Source: Pseudomonas sp. MN1F
Lineage (GTDB): Bacteria; Pseudomonadota; Gammaproteobacteria; Pseudomonadales; Pseudomonadaceae
Length of the DNA: 64,000 bases
NCBI RefSeq assembly: GCF_009391885.1
Contig: NZ_VZII01000014.1
Location: forward strand, 1 to 64,000
Reading direction: 5' to 3'
The notes below the pieces were generated by a model. That model had not been told where the DNA came from and made no database searches. It saw only the letters and a program-made list of their open reading frames with translations. This document shows positions 17,963 through 25,829 of this stretch, one piece after another; the stretch's first letter is position 1; each line of letters starts with the position of its first letter. The translations under genes and the position numbers were made by a program.

Positions 17963-18478
17963 TCACGCCCAATAGCCAAACAACAACAGCGCTGCGATAC
18001 CCAAGCCAACCGCCACCGAACACCCGCCCAACGATAGGGCCGCACGCCCTTGCCGATACCAGCCATCGTGCCCCAGCTCCCGCGCCGGGGCGAGCAGGCT
18101 GCGCCAGCGCAGCTCGGTATCGTGAAACGACTGCAGGTGTGCAGGTGCCGCATCCAGCCAGCGGCGAAAGTCGATGCGCTCGCACGACGTCACGTCCGGG
18201 CTCTGCAGGCGCACATACCATTGCCCGGCCAGACTGGCCAGTGCATCCCCGCGTGGTTGCACCACATGCAGGGCCTGGTTCATGTTGCGTTCGATGCTGA
18301 GCAGCGGGAGGTCGAGGCGCTTGGCGATGCTGGCAAAGTCCAGCTGATCGAGGCGGTTGAGCAGGAACACTTGCTGCACACGCCGAGGCAGGCGCTTGAG
18401 TGCATACAGCAGCTCATTCTCGACAGCATGTTCGCGGGAAGGCGTGGGATGCTCAAGGGGCAGCAGCAGACGGCTCAT
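17963..18478 (-). CDS. Sigma-70 region 4 / FecR N-domain chimera with C-terminal membrane segment
   Basis: 171 residues. Residues about 20-75 look like sigma region 4 of a FecI-type ECF factor (ALKRLPRRVQQVFLLNRLDQ ending in ALHVV), without any region 2. Residues about 80-130 look like the FecR N-terminal DUF4880 (QWYVRLQSPDVTSCERIDF, WLDAAPAHLQSFHD). The end is one hydrophobic helix (VGLGIAALLLFGYW). FecI is normally a sigma factor and FecR its membrane anti-sigma partner; here parts of both are fused, so it cannot be a complete sigma factor. It lies downstream of the PrrF locus, and GAGA-N5-TCTC at 18546-18558 hints at iron control. It may titrate or anchor a sigma factor, or be a remnant. 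Confidence 0.7.
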   Translation of the reverse strand: MSRLLLPLEHPTPSREHAVENELLYALKRLPRRVQQVFLLNRLDQLDFASIAKRLDLPLLSIERNMNQALHVVQPRGDALASLAGQWYVRLQSPDVTSCERIDFRRWLDAAPAHLQSFHDTELRWRSLLAPARELGHDGWYRQGRAALSLGGCSVAVGLGIAALLLFGYWA

Positions 18479-18655
18479 GGACAGCTCCTTGCTCGGGGTA
18501 GGGGTGGGGGCATCGTCCTTGATGCAGAAACAGCGTAGTTAAAACGAGATTGATTCTCAAGTGCTGATTCCGCAAAGATTTGTAATGAGCGTTCACGCTC
18601 TGAAACACTTTTGCTATCATGCGCGCCATCAACGATCTTCATTAGCCTGAAGAGC

Positions 18656-18766
18656 AAAAAAAAAGACCCGGCAAAAAGCCGGGTCAAAAACCGTGATTAG
18701 CCTGATGAGGAGATAATCTGGAGCGACCTAAGCTCCGGGTTATCCAGCAGATCTTGCGATCAGCTG
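18656..18766 (-). ncRNA. prrF: PrrF-type iron-responsive small RNA
   Basis: On the minus strand the RNA starts near 18766, passes through CUCCUCAUCAGGCUAAUCACGG (18712-18691, the conserved PrrF segment that pairs with sodB and other targets) and ends in a perfect terminator: GACCCGGC-TTTTT-GCCGGGTC (18685-18665) followed by nine U. The length of about 111 bases fits known PrrF RNAs. PrrF is the pseudomonad counterpart of RyhB: made when iron is scarce, it represses iron-containing proteins with Hfq. The promoter and Fur box lie directly upstream. Confidence 0.93.
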
Positions 18767-18770
18767 AGTG

Positions 18771-18800
18771 CAATAATAATCGTTATCATTTGCCAGTCAA
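18771..18800 (-). promoter_or_regulatory. Fur box and sigma-70 promoter of prrF
   Basis: Minus strand: -35 TTGACT (18800-18795), 16-base spacer, -10 TATTAT (18778-18773), start near 18766. The spacer and -10 carry AATGATAACGATTATTATT (18790-18772), a good match to the Fur consensus GATAATGATAATCATTATC. Fur with iron would block RNA polymerase here. Confidence 0.88.
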
Positions 18801-18816
18801 ATGAATTTTCATTTAT

Positions 18817-18837
18817 CCGGTAAAAAAGTTTTACCGG
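18817..18837. repeat. Perfect hairpin next to the prrF promoter
   Basis: CCGGTAAAA-aag-TTTTACCGG, nine-base arms. It sits between the prrF promoter and the 3' end of the DUF6124-like gene (minus strand, stop at 18911), so it may terminate that transcript before it enters prrF. No T-run follows on the minus strand. Confidence 0.45.
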
Positions 18838-18910
18838 CGCGCTTCCTTGTCCCGGCAAACGGGGCCTTTGGCCGGTATTCGGCCATCACGTTTCTCCCTT
18901 CTTCTTTTGC

Positions 18911-19222
18911 CTATAACCCGTTCTGCAGGGCGCGTCTGTGCTCCAGCAGGGCCCTGGCCATGTCGATCATGTGCATTAGCGCGAACGTCAGTTCGCGGGT
19001 GCTGCCTTCCTGGTGAGTGGCGGTTTCGTGGGCTGTGGCGGCGGCGCAGCGCAGCAGCTCGATGGCGTGGTTCTGGGCCTGCTCGGCGGTGACGTCTTCG
19101 TGCAGGGTCCAGATTCTGTTATGCGCGCTTGGGCGCGTGGGGTTCGGATTAAGGTAGTAATCGAGCGCGCGGCGGGCTGCTTCGCTGTCGAGATCTGTTA
19201 CGTCGTCTTTCGGTGGTTTCAT
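18911..19222 (-). CDS. Small Pseudomonas protein (DUF6124/DUF3077-like)
   Basis: 103 residues, starting MKPPKDDVTDLDSEAARRAL. The pattern of an alanine-rich first helix with ALDYYLNP, a variable linker, then two helices ending in ALMHMIDMARALLEHRRAL, matches a small protein family widespread and multicopy in Pseudomonas whose function is unknown. No signal peptide or membrane segment. It is divergent from the repressor gene and shares its control region. Confidence 0.72.
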   Translation of the reverse strand: MKPPKDDVTDLDSEAARRALDYYLNPNPTRPSAHNRIWTLHEDVTAEQAQNHAIELLRCAAATAHETATHQEGSTRELTFALMHMIDMARALLEHRRALQNGL

Positions 19223-19267
19223 CCTGATACCTGCGCAGGCCAATGGGAAAGGGTTCTGCCTGAGTTT

Positions 19268-19282
19268 AATACCTTGGGTATT
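19268..19282. promoter_or_regulatory. Palindromic operator candidate for the S24-type repressor
   Basis: AATACC-ttg-GGTATT, perfect arms, in the divergent region of the small protein gene and the repressor. A plausible promoter for the repressor follows: TTGGGT (19275-19280) with AATAAT (19299-19304) 18 bases on. Overlap of the palindrome with the -35 element fits autoregulation. Confidence 0.5.
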
Positions 19283-19351
19283 TATGTGCTTTTCTAGAAA
19301 TAATACTGAATGTTTATTGAGCGCCAGAAGGCAGTCCGTATCGTGCCAGCG

Positions 19352-20017
19352 ATGAATATGGATAAATGGATTGCCCTCGTCCGTGACCGGATGGAGGAGC
19401 TGAAGCTCACTCAAGAGCAGCTTGCCGAGCGCGTTGGCGTGTCTCAAGGCAGCGTGGGGCATTGGGTGAACAAGCGGCGCCAGCCGAAGATCGAGTCGAT
19501 GAACCGTACGTTCGTCGAGATTGGCATGCCCCACTACAGCGTCAGCTTGCAGCTGCGCATTCAGGGTCAGGTTGGCGAGGAGCGTGGCATCTACGAGGTG
19601 GATGACGACGATGACGAACTCGACCTCATGCAATACATCGTGTGCTTTCGCTACCCGGTGTTGGCGTGGGATGAGCTAGGTGCCGCAGAGGCTGTCGAGC
19701 CTGGTGTATTCGAACAGACGGACTACCTGGCCCAGGGCAAGGCGTTCTGGTTGACCGTGGAAAACGACACGATGAGCTCGGCCAGTGGCCGCAGTGTGCC
19801 GCAGGGCATGCGAATACTGGTGGATCCGGGGCTGGAAGTGGAGCCGGGGCGCTTGGTGATTGCCCGGCAGCCGGGCAAGACGGCGATCCTGCGTGAGCTG
19901 GCCGAGGAGGGTGGGCAGCAGTACCTGAAGGCGCTGAACCGCAGTTATCCGACGCTGGTGTGTGAAGAAGGCTGCGAGTTTCTCGGCGTGGTCGTGCGGG
20001 TGCACGGCGTCTTCTAG
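19352..20017 (+). CDS. XRE-family repressor with S24/LexA-like C-domain, dyad residues changed
   Basis: 221 residues from ATG 19352 (start inferred; ATG 19310 adds 14). The N-terminal helix-turn-helix (residues about 6-60) contains LTQEQLAERVGVSQGSVGHW. The C-terminal half has the S24 fold: VENDTMSSASGRSVPQGM, ILVDPGLEVEPGRLVIAR, ILRELAEEGGQQYLKALN. In phage and PrtR-like repressors the first motif has Ser before Met and the third has Lys at the ILREL position; here they are Thr and Arg. Self-cleavage is therefore doubtful. It may regulate by ligand or simply dimerise through this domain. No phage genes are nearby. Confidence 0.85.
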   Translation: MNMDKWIALVRDRMEELKLTQEQLAERVGVSQGSVGHWVNKRRQPKIESMNRTFVEIGMPHYSVSLQLRIQGQVGEERGIYEVDDDDDELDLMQYIVCFRYPVLAWDELGAAEAVEPGVFEQTDYLAQGKAFWLTVENDTMSSASGRSVPQGMRILVDPGLEVEPGRLVIARQPGKTAILRELAEEGGQQYLKALNRSYPTLVCEEGCEFLGVVVRVHGVF

Positions 20018-20023
20018 ATTGCT

Positions 20024-20042
20024 GGGGCCGCACAGCGGCCCC
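20024..20042. terminator. Symmetric hairpin between repressor and liuD
   Basis: GGGGCCGC-aca-GCGGCCCC between two convergent genes. Identical eight-base arms recur at 55800-55818 and 63428-63446. No T-run on either strand. Confidence 0.65.
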
Positions 20043-20050
20043 TGTATGCC

Positions 20051-22003
20051 TTACTCGGCCAGTTCGACCAACACCGTCCCTTCGCTGACCATATCCCCTT
20101 CCTGGCAGAACAGCGCTTTCACCGTCCCGGCATGGGGCGCACGGATGCTGTGCTCCATCTTCATCGCCTCCAACACCACCAGCGCGGTTCCAGCCTCCAC
20201 TGGCTGGCCAGGCTCCACCAGCACCCGCACGATACTGCCGTTCATGGGCGCACCCAGCCCACCCTGATGGCTGTGGCTGGCCTCGGCCTCGGCGATCGGG
20301 TCGAAGGCTTCGACGGCATGCACCTCGCCATCCCAACGCAGGAACAGCGTGCCCCCGCGACGTACCGCCAGATAGCGGCGACGGATACCGTCCTGGTCAT
20401 GGCCCAGCTGCTCCCCGTCAAGCTGCCAGGTAGCGGTGGCGCTACGCTCCAGGGCAACCGCCTGGTTTTCGCCGCCACTCACCAGGTGCAGGCTGCTGCG
20501 CGCCGGCAGCCCCAGGCGCAGGCCATTGCGCTCGGCCCACGGCGAACGTGCATCGTCGGCCCGCTGGTGTGGCGCCTGGCCTTGCAGCCAGGCTTCTGCT
20601 GCAGCTTCCCAGAAGCCCGCAGGCAGTGCCTTTGGTGCTGGCAGCAACACATCCTGATGCCGGGGAATGAAGCCGGTATCCAGTTCGGCTGCGGCAAAGG
20701 ACGGGTGGGCCAGGATGCGCCGCAGGAAGGCAATGTTGGTCTTCAGCCCGCCGATGGCGAATTCGTCGAGCATCGCCAGCAAGCGCAGGCGCGCCTGCTC
20801 GCGGTCCTGCCCCCAGGCGATCAGCTTGCCCAGCATCGGGTCGTAGAACGGCGACACCACATCACCCTCGCTGACCCCGCTGTCCACCCGGCGGCCTTCG
20901 CCGGGTGCCGACTCGCGGTACAGCGTGAGCGTACCGGTGGCCGGCAGGAATTCATTGGCCGGGTCCTCGGCATACAGCCGCACCTCGATGGCATGGCCGA
21001 TCAGCGGCACCTGCTCCTGGGTGATCGGCAGCGGCTCGCCGCAGGCCACGCGAATCTGCCAGGCCACCAGATCAAGGCCAGTGATGGCTTCGGTGACCGG
21101 GTGCTCGACCTGCAGGCGGGTGTTCATCTCCATGAAGAAGAACTCGCCACGGGCATCGAGCAGAAACTCGACGGTACCGGCACCGACATAGCCAATGGCT
21201 TGGGCTGCGCGTACTGCGGCCTCACCCATGGCCCGGCGCAATTCGGCGGACAGGCCCGGCGCTGGCGCTTCCTCAACGACCTTCTGGTGGCGACGCTGGA
21301 TCGAGCAATCACGCTCGTTGAGGTACAGGCAGTTGCCGTGCTGGTCGGCGAACACCTGGATTTCCACGTGGCGTGGCTTGAGTACGTACTTTTCCACCAG
21401 CATGCGCGCATCGCCGAACGACGACTGCGCCTCACGCTGGGCCGAGGCCAGGGCGTCGGCCAGCTGGCTTTCGTCCTCGACCACTTTCATGCCCTTGCCG
21501 CCACCCCCTGCGCTGGCCTTGAGCAGCACCGGGTAGCCGATGCGTTCGGCGGCGGCGCGGAAGGTATCCAGGTCCTGGGCTTCGCCGTGGTAACCAGGTA
21601 CCAGTGGCACCCCGGCTTCTTCCATCAGGGCCTTGGCCGCCGACTTGCTGCCCATGGCATCGATGGCGCTGGCCGGTGGGCCGAGGAAGATCAAACCGGC
21701 CTGTTCGATGGCGCGGGCAAAGCCTGCGTTTTCGGACAGGAAGCCGTAGCCCGGGTGGATGGCCTGGGCGCCGCTGGCCTTGGCCGCAGCGAGGATCTTG
21801 TCGACCACCAGGTAGCTGTCGGCGGCCTTGCTGCCGCCCAGGTCGACGCGAATATCCGCTTCGCGGCTGTGGCGGGCGTCACGGTCGGTGGCGCTGTGCA
21901 CGGCGACGGTGGTCAGGCCCATGGCCTTGGCGGTGCGCATGACCCGGCAGGCGATCTCGCCACGGTTGGCGACCAGCAGGGTGGTCAAAGCGGGGCGGCT
22001 CAT
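20051..22003 (-). CDS. liuD: Methylcrotonyl-CoA carboxylase, biotin-containing alpha subunit
   Basis: 650 residues. The biotin carboxylase domain (1-450) has LLVANRGEIACRVMRTAKAM and the ATP-grasp loop SAGGGGKGMKVV; the C-terminal biotinyl domain (about 575-650) has LEAMKMEHSI with the biotin-accepting Lys. It carboxylates biotin with ATP and bicarbonate for the beta subunit, turning 3-methylcrotonyl-CoA into 3-methylglutaconyl-CoA in leucine degradation. Last gene of liuABCD, overlapping liuC by four bases. The substrate is assigned from operon context. Confidence 0.93.
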   Translation of the reverse strand: MSRPALTTLLVANRGEIACRVMRTAKAMGLTTVAVHSATDRDARHSREADIRVDLGGSKAADSYLVVDKILAAAKASGAQAIHPGYGFLSENAGFARAIEQAGLIFLGPPASAIDAMGSKSAAKALMEEAGVPLVPGYHGEAQDLDTFRAAAERIGYPVLLKASAGGGGKGMKVVEDESQLADALASAQREAQSSFGDARMLVEKYVLKPRHVEIQVFADQHGNCLYLNERDCSIQRRHQKVVEEAPAPGLSAELRRAMGEAAVRAAQAIGYVGAGTVEFLLDARGEFFFMEMNTRLQVEHPVTEAITGLDLVAWQIRVACGEPLPITQEQVPLIGHAIEVRLYAEDPANEFLPATGTLTLYRESAPGEGRRVDSGVSEGDVVSPFYDPMLGKLIAWGQDREQARLRLLAMLDEFAIGGLKTNIAFLRRILAHPSFAAAELDTGFIPRHQDVLLPAPKALPAGFWEAAAEAWLQGQAPHQRADDARSPWAERNGLRLGLPARSSLHLVSGGENQAVALERSATATWQLDGEQLGHDQDGIRRRYLAVRRGGTLFLRWDGEVHAVEAFDPIAEAEASHSHQGGLGAPMNGSIVRVLVEPGQPVEAGTALVVLEAMKMEHSIRAPHAGTVKALFCQEGDMVSEGTVLVELAE

Positions 22004-22815
22004 GGGCGCGGCTCCTTCTTGTCGTCGGTTTGCCAGGCGGGGCGGCGCTTTTCCAGGAAGGCGCGCAGGCCCTCCTGGCCTTCGGCGCTGACGCGGATGC
22101 GGGCGATGGTGTTTTCGCAGTAACGGCGCAGGGCCGGGCTGAGTTCGCCGTCGTCCACTTCGCGCAGCAGGTCCTTGGTGGCGCGCAGCGCTTGCGGGCT
22201 GTTCTGCAGCAGGTTGTTCACCCAGGCTTCCACCTGTGCGTCCAGTTCGCTGGCCGGGTACACCTCGGCCAGCAGGCCCAGCTCGCGGGCCCGCTCGCCG
22301 CTGAAACGCTCGGCGGTAAGGGCATAGCGGCGTGCGGCGCGTTCACCGATGGCCTTGACCACGAACGGGCTGATCACCGCCGGGGCCAGGCCGATGCGCA
22401 CTTCCGACAGGCACAGCTGGGCGTCTTCGGCGCCAATGGCCATGTCGCAGCAACTGATCAGGCCCAACGCGCCGCCGAAGGCCGCGCCTTGCACCACGGC
22501 CAGGGTCGGTGCCTTGAGGCGGTGCAGGGCGTACATCAGCTCGCCGAGCTCGCGGGCGTCATCCAGGTTGGTGTTGAAGTCCAGCTGCGCCGATTGCTGC
22601 ATCCAGGCCAGGTCGGCACCGGCGCTGAAGTGCCGGCCACGGCCGCGCAGCAGCAAAAAACGCAGGCTGGCGTCTTCGGCCAGTTGGTCGAGGGCGACGA
22701 TCAGCTCGCGGATCATCAGCGCATTGAAGGCGTTGTTCTTGTCCTCGCGGCTTAGCCACAGGGTGGCGAAGCCGCGGGGGTCGCGGATCACTTCGAGGGT
22801 GCTGAAATCGCTCAT
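22000..22815 (-). CDS. liuC: Methylglutaconyl-CoA hydratase (enoyl-CoA hydratase family)
   Basis: 271 residues, crotonase fold: the oxyanion hole segment HFSAGADLAWM and QGAAFGGALGLISCCDMAIG, with LCLSEVRIGLAPAVISPFVV following. It hydrates 3-methylglutaconyl-CoA to HMG-CoA. Three bases separate it from liuB and it overlaps liuD by four, so it is co-translated with them. Confidence 0.92.
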   Translation of the reverse strand: MSDFSTLEVIRDPRGFATLWLSREDKNNAFNALMIRELIVALDQLAEDASLRFLLLRGRGRHFSAGADLAWMQQSAQLDFNTNLDDARELGELMYALHRLKAPTLAVVQGAAFGGALGLISCCDMAIGAEDAQLCLSEVRIGLAPAVISPFVVKAIGERAARRYALTAERFSGERARELGLLAEVYPASELDAQVEAWVNNLLQNSPQALRATKDLLREVDDGELSPALRRYCENTIARIRVSAEGQEGLRAFLEKRRPAWQTDDKKEPRP

Positions 22816-22818
22816 GGG

Positions 22819-24426
22819 TCACATCCGGAAAATGCCGAAGCGGCTCTGTTCGATCGGGGCGTTCAGCGCGGCGGATAACGCCAGGCCGAGCACGTCGCGG
22901 GTTTGCGCCGGGTCGATGACACCGTCGTCCCACAGGCGGGCGCTGGAGTAGTAGGGGTGGCCCTGGTGCTCGTACTGGTCGAGGATCGGCTGCTTGAGCT
23001 TTGCCTCGTCCTCGGCGCTGAAGGTCTGGCCGCTGCGTTCACTCTGCTCGCGCTTGACCTGGGCCAGCACCCCGGCGGCCTGCTCGGCGCCCATCACGCC
23101 GATCCGCGCATTGGGCCACATCCACAGGAAGCGCGGGTCGTAGGCGCGGCCGCACATGCCGTAGTTGCCAGCGCCGAAGCTGCCACCGATGATCACCGTG
23201 AACTTCGGCACCTGGGCGCAGGCCACGGCGGTGACCAGCTTGGCGCCGTGCTTGGCGATGCCGCCTTCCTCGTACTTCTTGCCGACCATGAAGCCGGTGA
23301 TGTTCTGCAGGAACAACAGCGGGATGCCGCGCTGGCAGGCCAGCTCGATGAAGTGCGCGCCTTTTTGCGCAGCTTCCGCGAAGAGGATGCCGTTGTTGGC
23401 CAGGATTGCTACCGGGTAGCCATGCAGGTGGGCGAAGCCGCACACCAGGGTGGTGCCGAACAGCGCCTTGAACTCATCGAACACCGAGCCGTCGACCAGC
23501 CGTGCGATCACTTCGCGCACGTCGAACGGCTGCTTGGCATCGGCCGGGACCACGCCATACAGCTCGTCGGCGGCATACAGCGGTGCCACTGGCGCCTGGC
23601 GCTGCAGCTTGCCGAGCTTGTGCCAGTTGAGGTTGGCGACACTGCGCCGGGCGATGGCCAGGGCGTGTTCGTCGTTGTCGGCGTAGTGGTCGGCGACGCC
23701 GCTGGTGCGGCAGTGCACATCGGCGCCGCCGAGGTCTTCGGCGCTCACTACTTCACCGGTTGCCGCCTTCACCAGCGGAGGGCCGGCGAGGAAGATGGTC
23801 GCTTGCTGGCGGACCATGATCGCCTCGTCCGCCATGGCCGGCACGTAGGCGCCACCCGCGGTGCACGAGCCCATCACCACGGCGATCTGCGGGATGCCCA
23901 GGGCACTCATGTTGGCCTGGTTGAAGAAGATCCGCCCAAAGTGTTCGCGGTCGGGGAACACTTCATCCTGGCGCGGCAGGTTGGCGCCGCCGGAATCCAC
24001 CAGGTAGATGCACGGCAGGCGGTTCTGCAGGGCGATGGTCTGCGCGCGCAGGTGTTTTTTCACCGTCAGCGGGTAGTAGGAGCCGCCTTTGACCGTGGCG
24101 TCGTTGGCCACGATCATGCATTCCACGCCTTCGACGCGGCCGATGCCGGCGATCACGCCGGCGGCTGGCACGTCTTCGCCGTACACCTCATGGGCGGCCA
24201 GCTGGCCGAGCTCGAGGAACGGCGAGCCCGGGTCGAGCAGGCGGTCGATGCGCTCGCGCGGCAGCAGCTTGCCCCGCGAGGTGTGCCGCTCCTGGGCCTT
24301 GGGGCCGCCGCCCTGGGCCACCTGGGCGAGCAGGCCGCGCAGGGCCTGGACCTGTTCGAGCATGGCCGCGCTGTTGCCGGCAAACTCCGCCGAACGCGGG
24401 TTGATCTGGGTGTGCAAGGTAGCCAT
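22819..24426 (-). CDS. liuB: Methylcrotonyl-CoA carboxylase, carboxyltransferase beta subunit
   Basis: 535 residues, the usual size for this subunit. Carboxyltransferase motifs include [57 protein letters not shown] and [20 protein letters not shown]. It transfers the carboxyl from biotin on LiuD to 3-methylcrotonyl-CoA. It follows the dehydrogenase gene by 19 bases in the liu operon. Confidence 0.94.
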   Translation of the reverse strand: MATLHTQINPRSAEFAGNSAAMLEQVQALRGLLAQVAQGGGPKAQERHTSRGKLLPRERIDRLLDPGSPFLELGQLAAHEVYGEDVPAAGVIAGIGRVEGVECMIVANDATVKGGSYYPLTVKKHLRAQTIALQNRLPCIYLVDSGGANLPRQDEVFPDREHFGRIFFNQANMSALGIPQIAVVMGSCTAGGAYVPAMADEAIMVRQQATIFLAGPPLVKAATGEVVSAEDLGGADVHCRTSGVADHYADNDEHALAIARRSVANLNWHKLGKLQRQAPVAPLYAADELYGVVPADAKQPFDVREVIARLVDGSVFDEFKALFGTTLVCGFAHLHGYPVAILANNGILFAEAAQKGAHFIELACQRGIPLLFLQNITGFMVGKKYEEGGIAKHGAKLVTAVACAQVPKFTVIIGGSFGAGNYGMCGRAYDPRFLWMWPNARIGVMGAEQAAGVLAQVKREQSERSGQTFSAEDEAKLKQPILDQYEHQGHPYYSSARLWDDGVIDPAQTRDVLGLALSAALNAPIEQSRFGIFRM

Positions 24427-24445
24427 GTGCGCCCGTCCCCTGTGC

Positions 24446-25609
24446 TCAGCGGGTTTCGTTGAACAGTTCGCGGCCGATCAGCATCCGGCGGATTTCGCTG
24501 GTGCCGGCGCCGATTTCGTACAGCTTGGCGTCGCGCAGCAGGCGGCCCGCCGGGAATTCGTTGATGTAGCCGTTGCCACCGAGAATCTGGATCGCTTCCA
24601 GGGCCATTTGCGTGGCGCGTTCGGCGGTGTAGAGGATCACCCCGGCGGCGTCCTTGCGGGTGGTCTCGCCACGGTCGCAGGCCTGGGCTACGGCATACAG
24701 GTAGGCGCGGCTGGCGTTGAGTTGGGTGTACATGTCGGCGATCTTGCCCTGGATCAGCTGGAACTCGCCGATGCTCTGGCCGAACTGCTTGCGGTCGTGG
24801 ATGTACGGCACCACCAGGTCCATGCAGCTTTGCATGATGCCGGTCGGGCCACCGGACAGCACCACGCGCTCGTAGTCCAGGCCGCTCATCAGCACACGCA
24901 CACCACCGTTGAGCTGGCCGAGGATGTTTTCTTGCGGCACTTCGACGCCGTCGAAGAACAGCTCACAGGTGTTGGAGCCGCGCATGCCCAGCTTGTCGAA
25001 CTTGTTGCTGCGGCTGAAGCCTTTCCAGTCGCGCTCGACGATGAACGCGGTGATGCCGTGCGGGCCCTTGTCCAGGTCGGTCTTGGCGTAGATCACGTAG
25101 GTGTTGGCGTCGGGGCCGTTGGTGATCCAGGTCTTGCTGCCGTTGAGCACATAGTGGTCACCGCGCTTCTCGGCGCGCAGCTTCATCGACACCACGTCGG
25201 AGCCGGCGTTGGGTTCGCTCATGGCCAGGGCGCCGATGTGCTCGCCGCTGATCAGCTTGGGCAGGTACTTGAGCTTCTGCTCATGGGTGCCGTTGCGGTT
25301 GATCTGGTTCACGCAGAGGTTGGAATGGGCGCCGTAGGAGAGGGCGACCGAAGCGGAGCCGCGGCTGATCTCTTCCATCGACACCACATGGGCCAGGTAG
25401 CCCAGGCCGGCGCCGCCGTATTCCTCGGCAACGGTAATGCCCAGCAGGCCCATGTCGCCGAACTTGCGCCACATGTCGGCGGGGAACAGGTTGTCATGGT
25501 CGATCTGCGCGGCGCGCGGGGCCAGCTCGGCGGCAACGAAGGTGCGCACCTGGTCGCGGAGCATGTCGATGGTTTCGCCCAGGGCGAAGTTCAGGGAGGG
25601 GTAATGCAT
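24446..25609 (-). CDS. liuA: Isovaleryl-CoA dehydrogenase
   Basis: 387 residues, acyl-CoA dehydrogenase with [35 protein letters not shown] and [19 protein letters not shown]. The Glu in [16 protein letters not shown] is at the position of the catalytic base typical of isovaleryl-CoA dehydrogenases rather than the usual C-terminal base. It oxidises isovaleryl-CoA to 3-methylcrotonyl-CoA with FAD and electron-transferring flavoprotein. First gene of the operon, controlled from the palindromes at 25700-25765. Confidence 0.94.
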   Translation of the reverse strand: MHYPSLNFALGETIDMLRDQVRTFVAAELAPRAAQIDHDNLFPADMWRKFGDMGLLGITVAEEYGGAGLGYLAHVVSMEEISRGSASVALSYGAHSNLCVNQINRNGTHEQKLKYLPKLISGEHIGALAMSEPNAGSDVVSMKLRAEKRGDHYVLNGSKTWITNGPDANTYVIYAKTDLDKGPHGITAFIVERDWKGFSRSNKFDKLGMRGSNTCELFFDGVEVPQENILGQLNGGVRVLMSGLDYERVVLSGGPTGIMQSCMDLVVPYIHDRKQFGQSIGEFQLIQGKIADMYTQLNASRAYLYAVAQACDRGETTRKDAAGVILYTAERATQMALEAIQILGGNGYINEFPAGRLLRDAKLYEIGAGTSEIRRMLIGRELFNETR

Positions 25610-25692
25610 GCTGGGGCACCTTGTTGTTCTTGAAATTGGATTACACCGTAGCCCATGGATTCGCTGGCGGATGTGCAGGGACAGGTGTGGTT

Positions 25693-25771
25693 CATCACCT
25701 TTACGTTAACGTAAACCTGCCTTCGATTACTGTCAATCCGCTCATCACCTTTACGTAAACGTAAATCTGCG
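25693..25771. promoter_or_regulatory. Two LiuR-type operator palindromes
   Basis: TTTACGTTAACGTAAA (25700-25715) is a perfect 16-base palindrome; TTTACGTAAACGTAAA (25750-25765) differs only at the centre. Both sit in a longer direct repeat beginning TCATCACC (25693 and 25743) with a 50-base period. The shape fits MerR-family LiuR sites. They lie in the divergent promoter region of liuA and the acyl-CoA ligase. No liuR gene is in the window. Confidence 0.75.
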
Positions 25772-25829
25772 CCAGAGTATTCCCAGCTCGCTTCAGCCGT
25801 GCCCAGAACAACCACAAGAAGGGACACCC

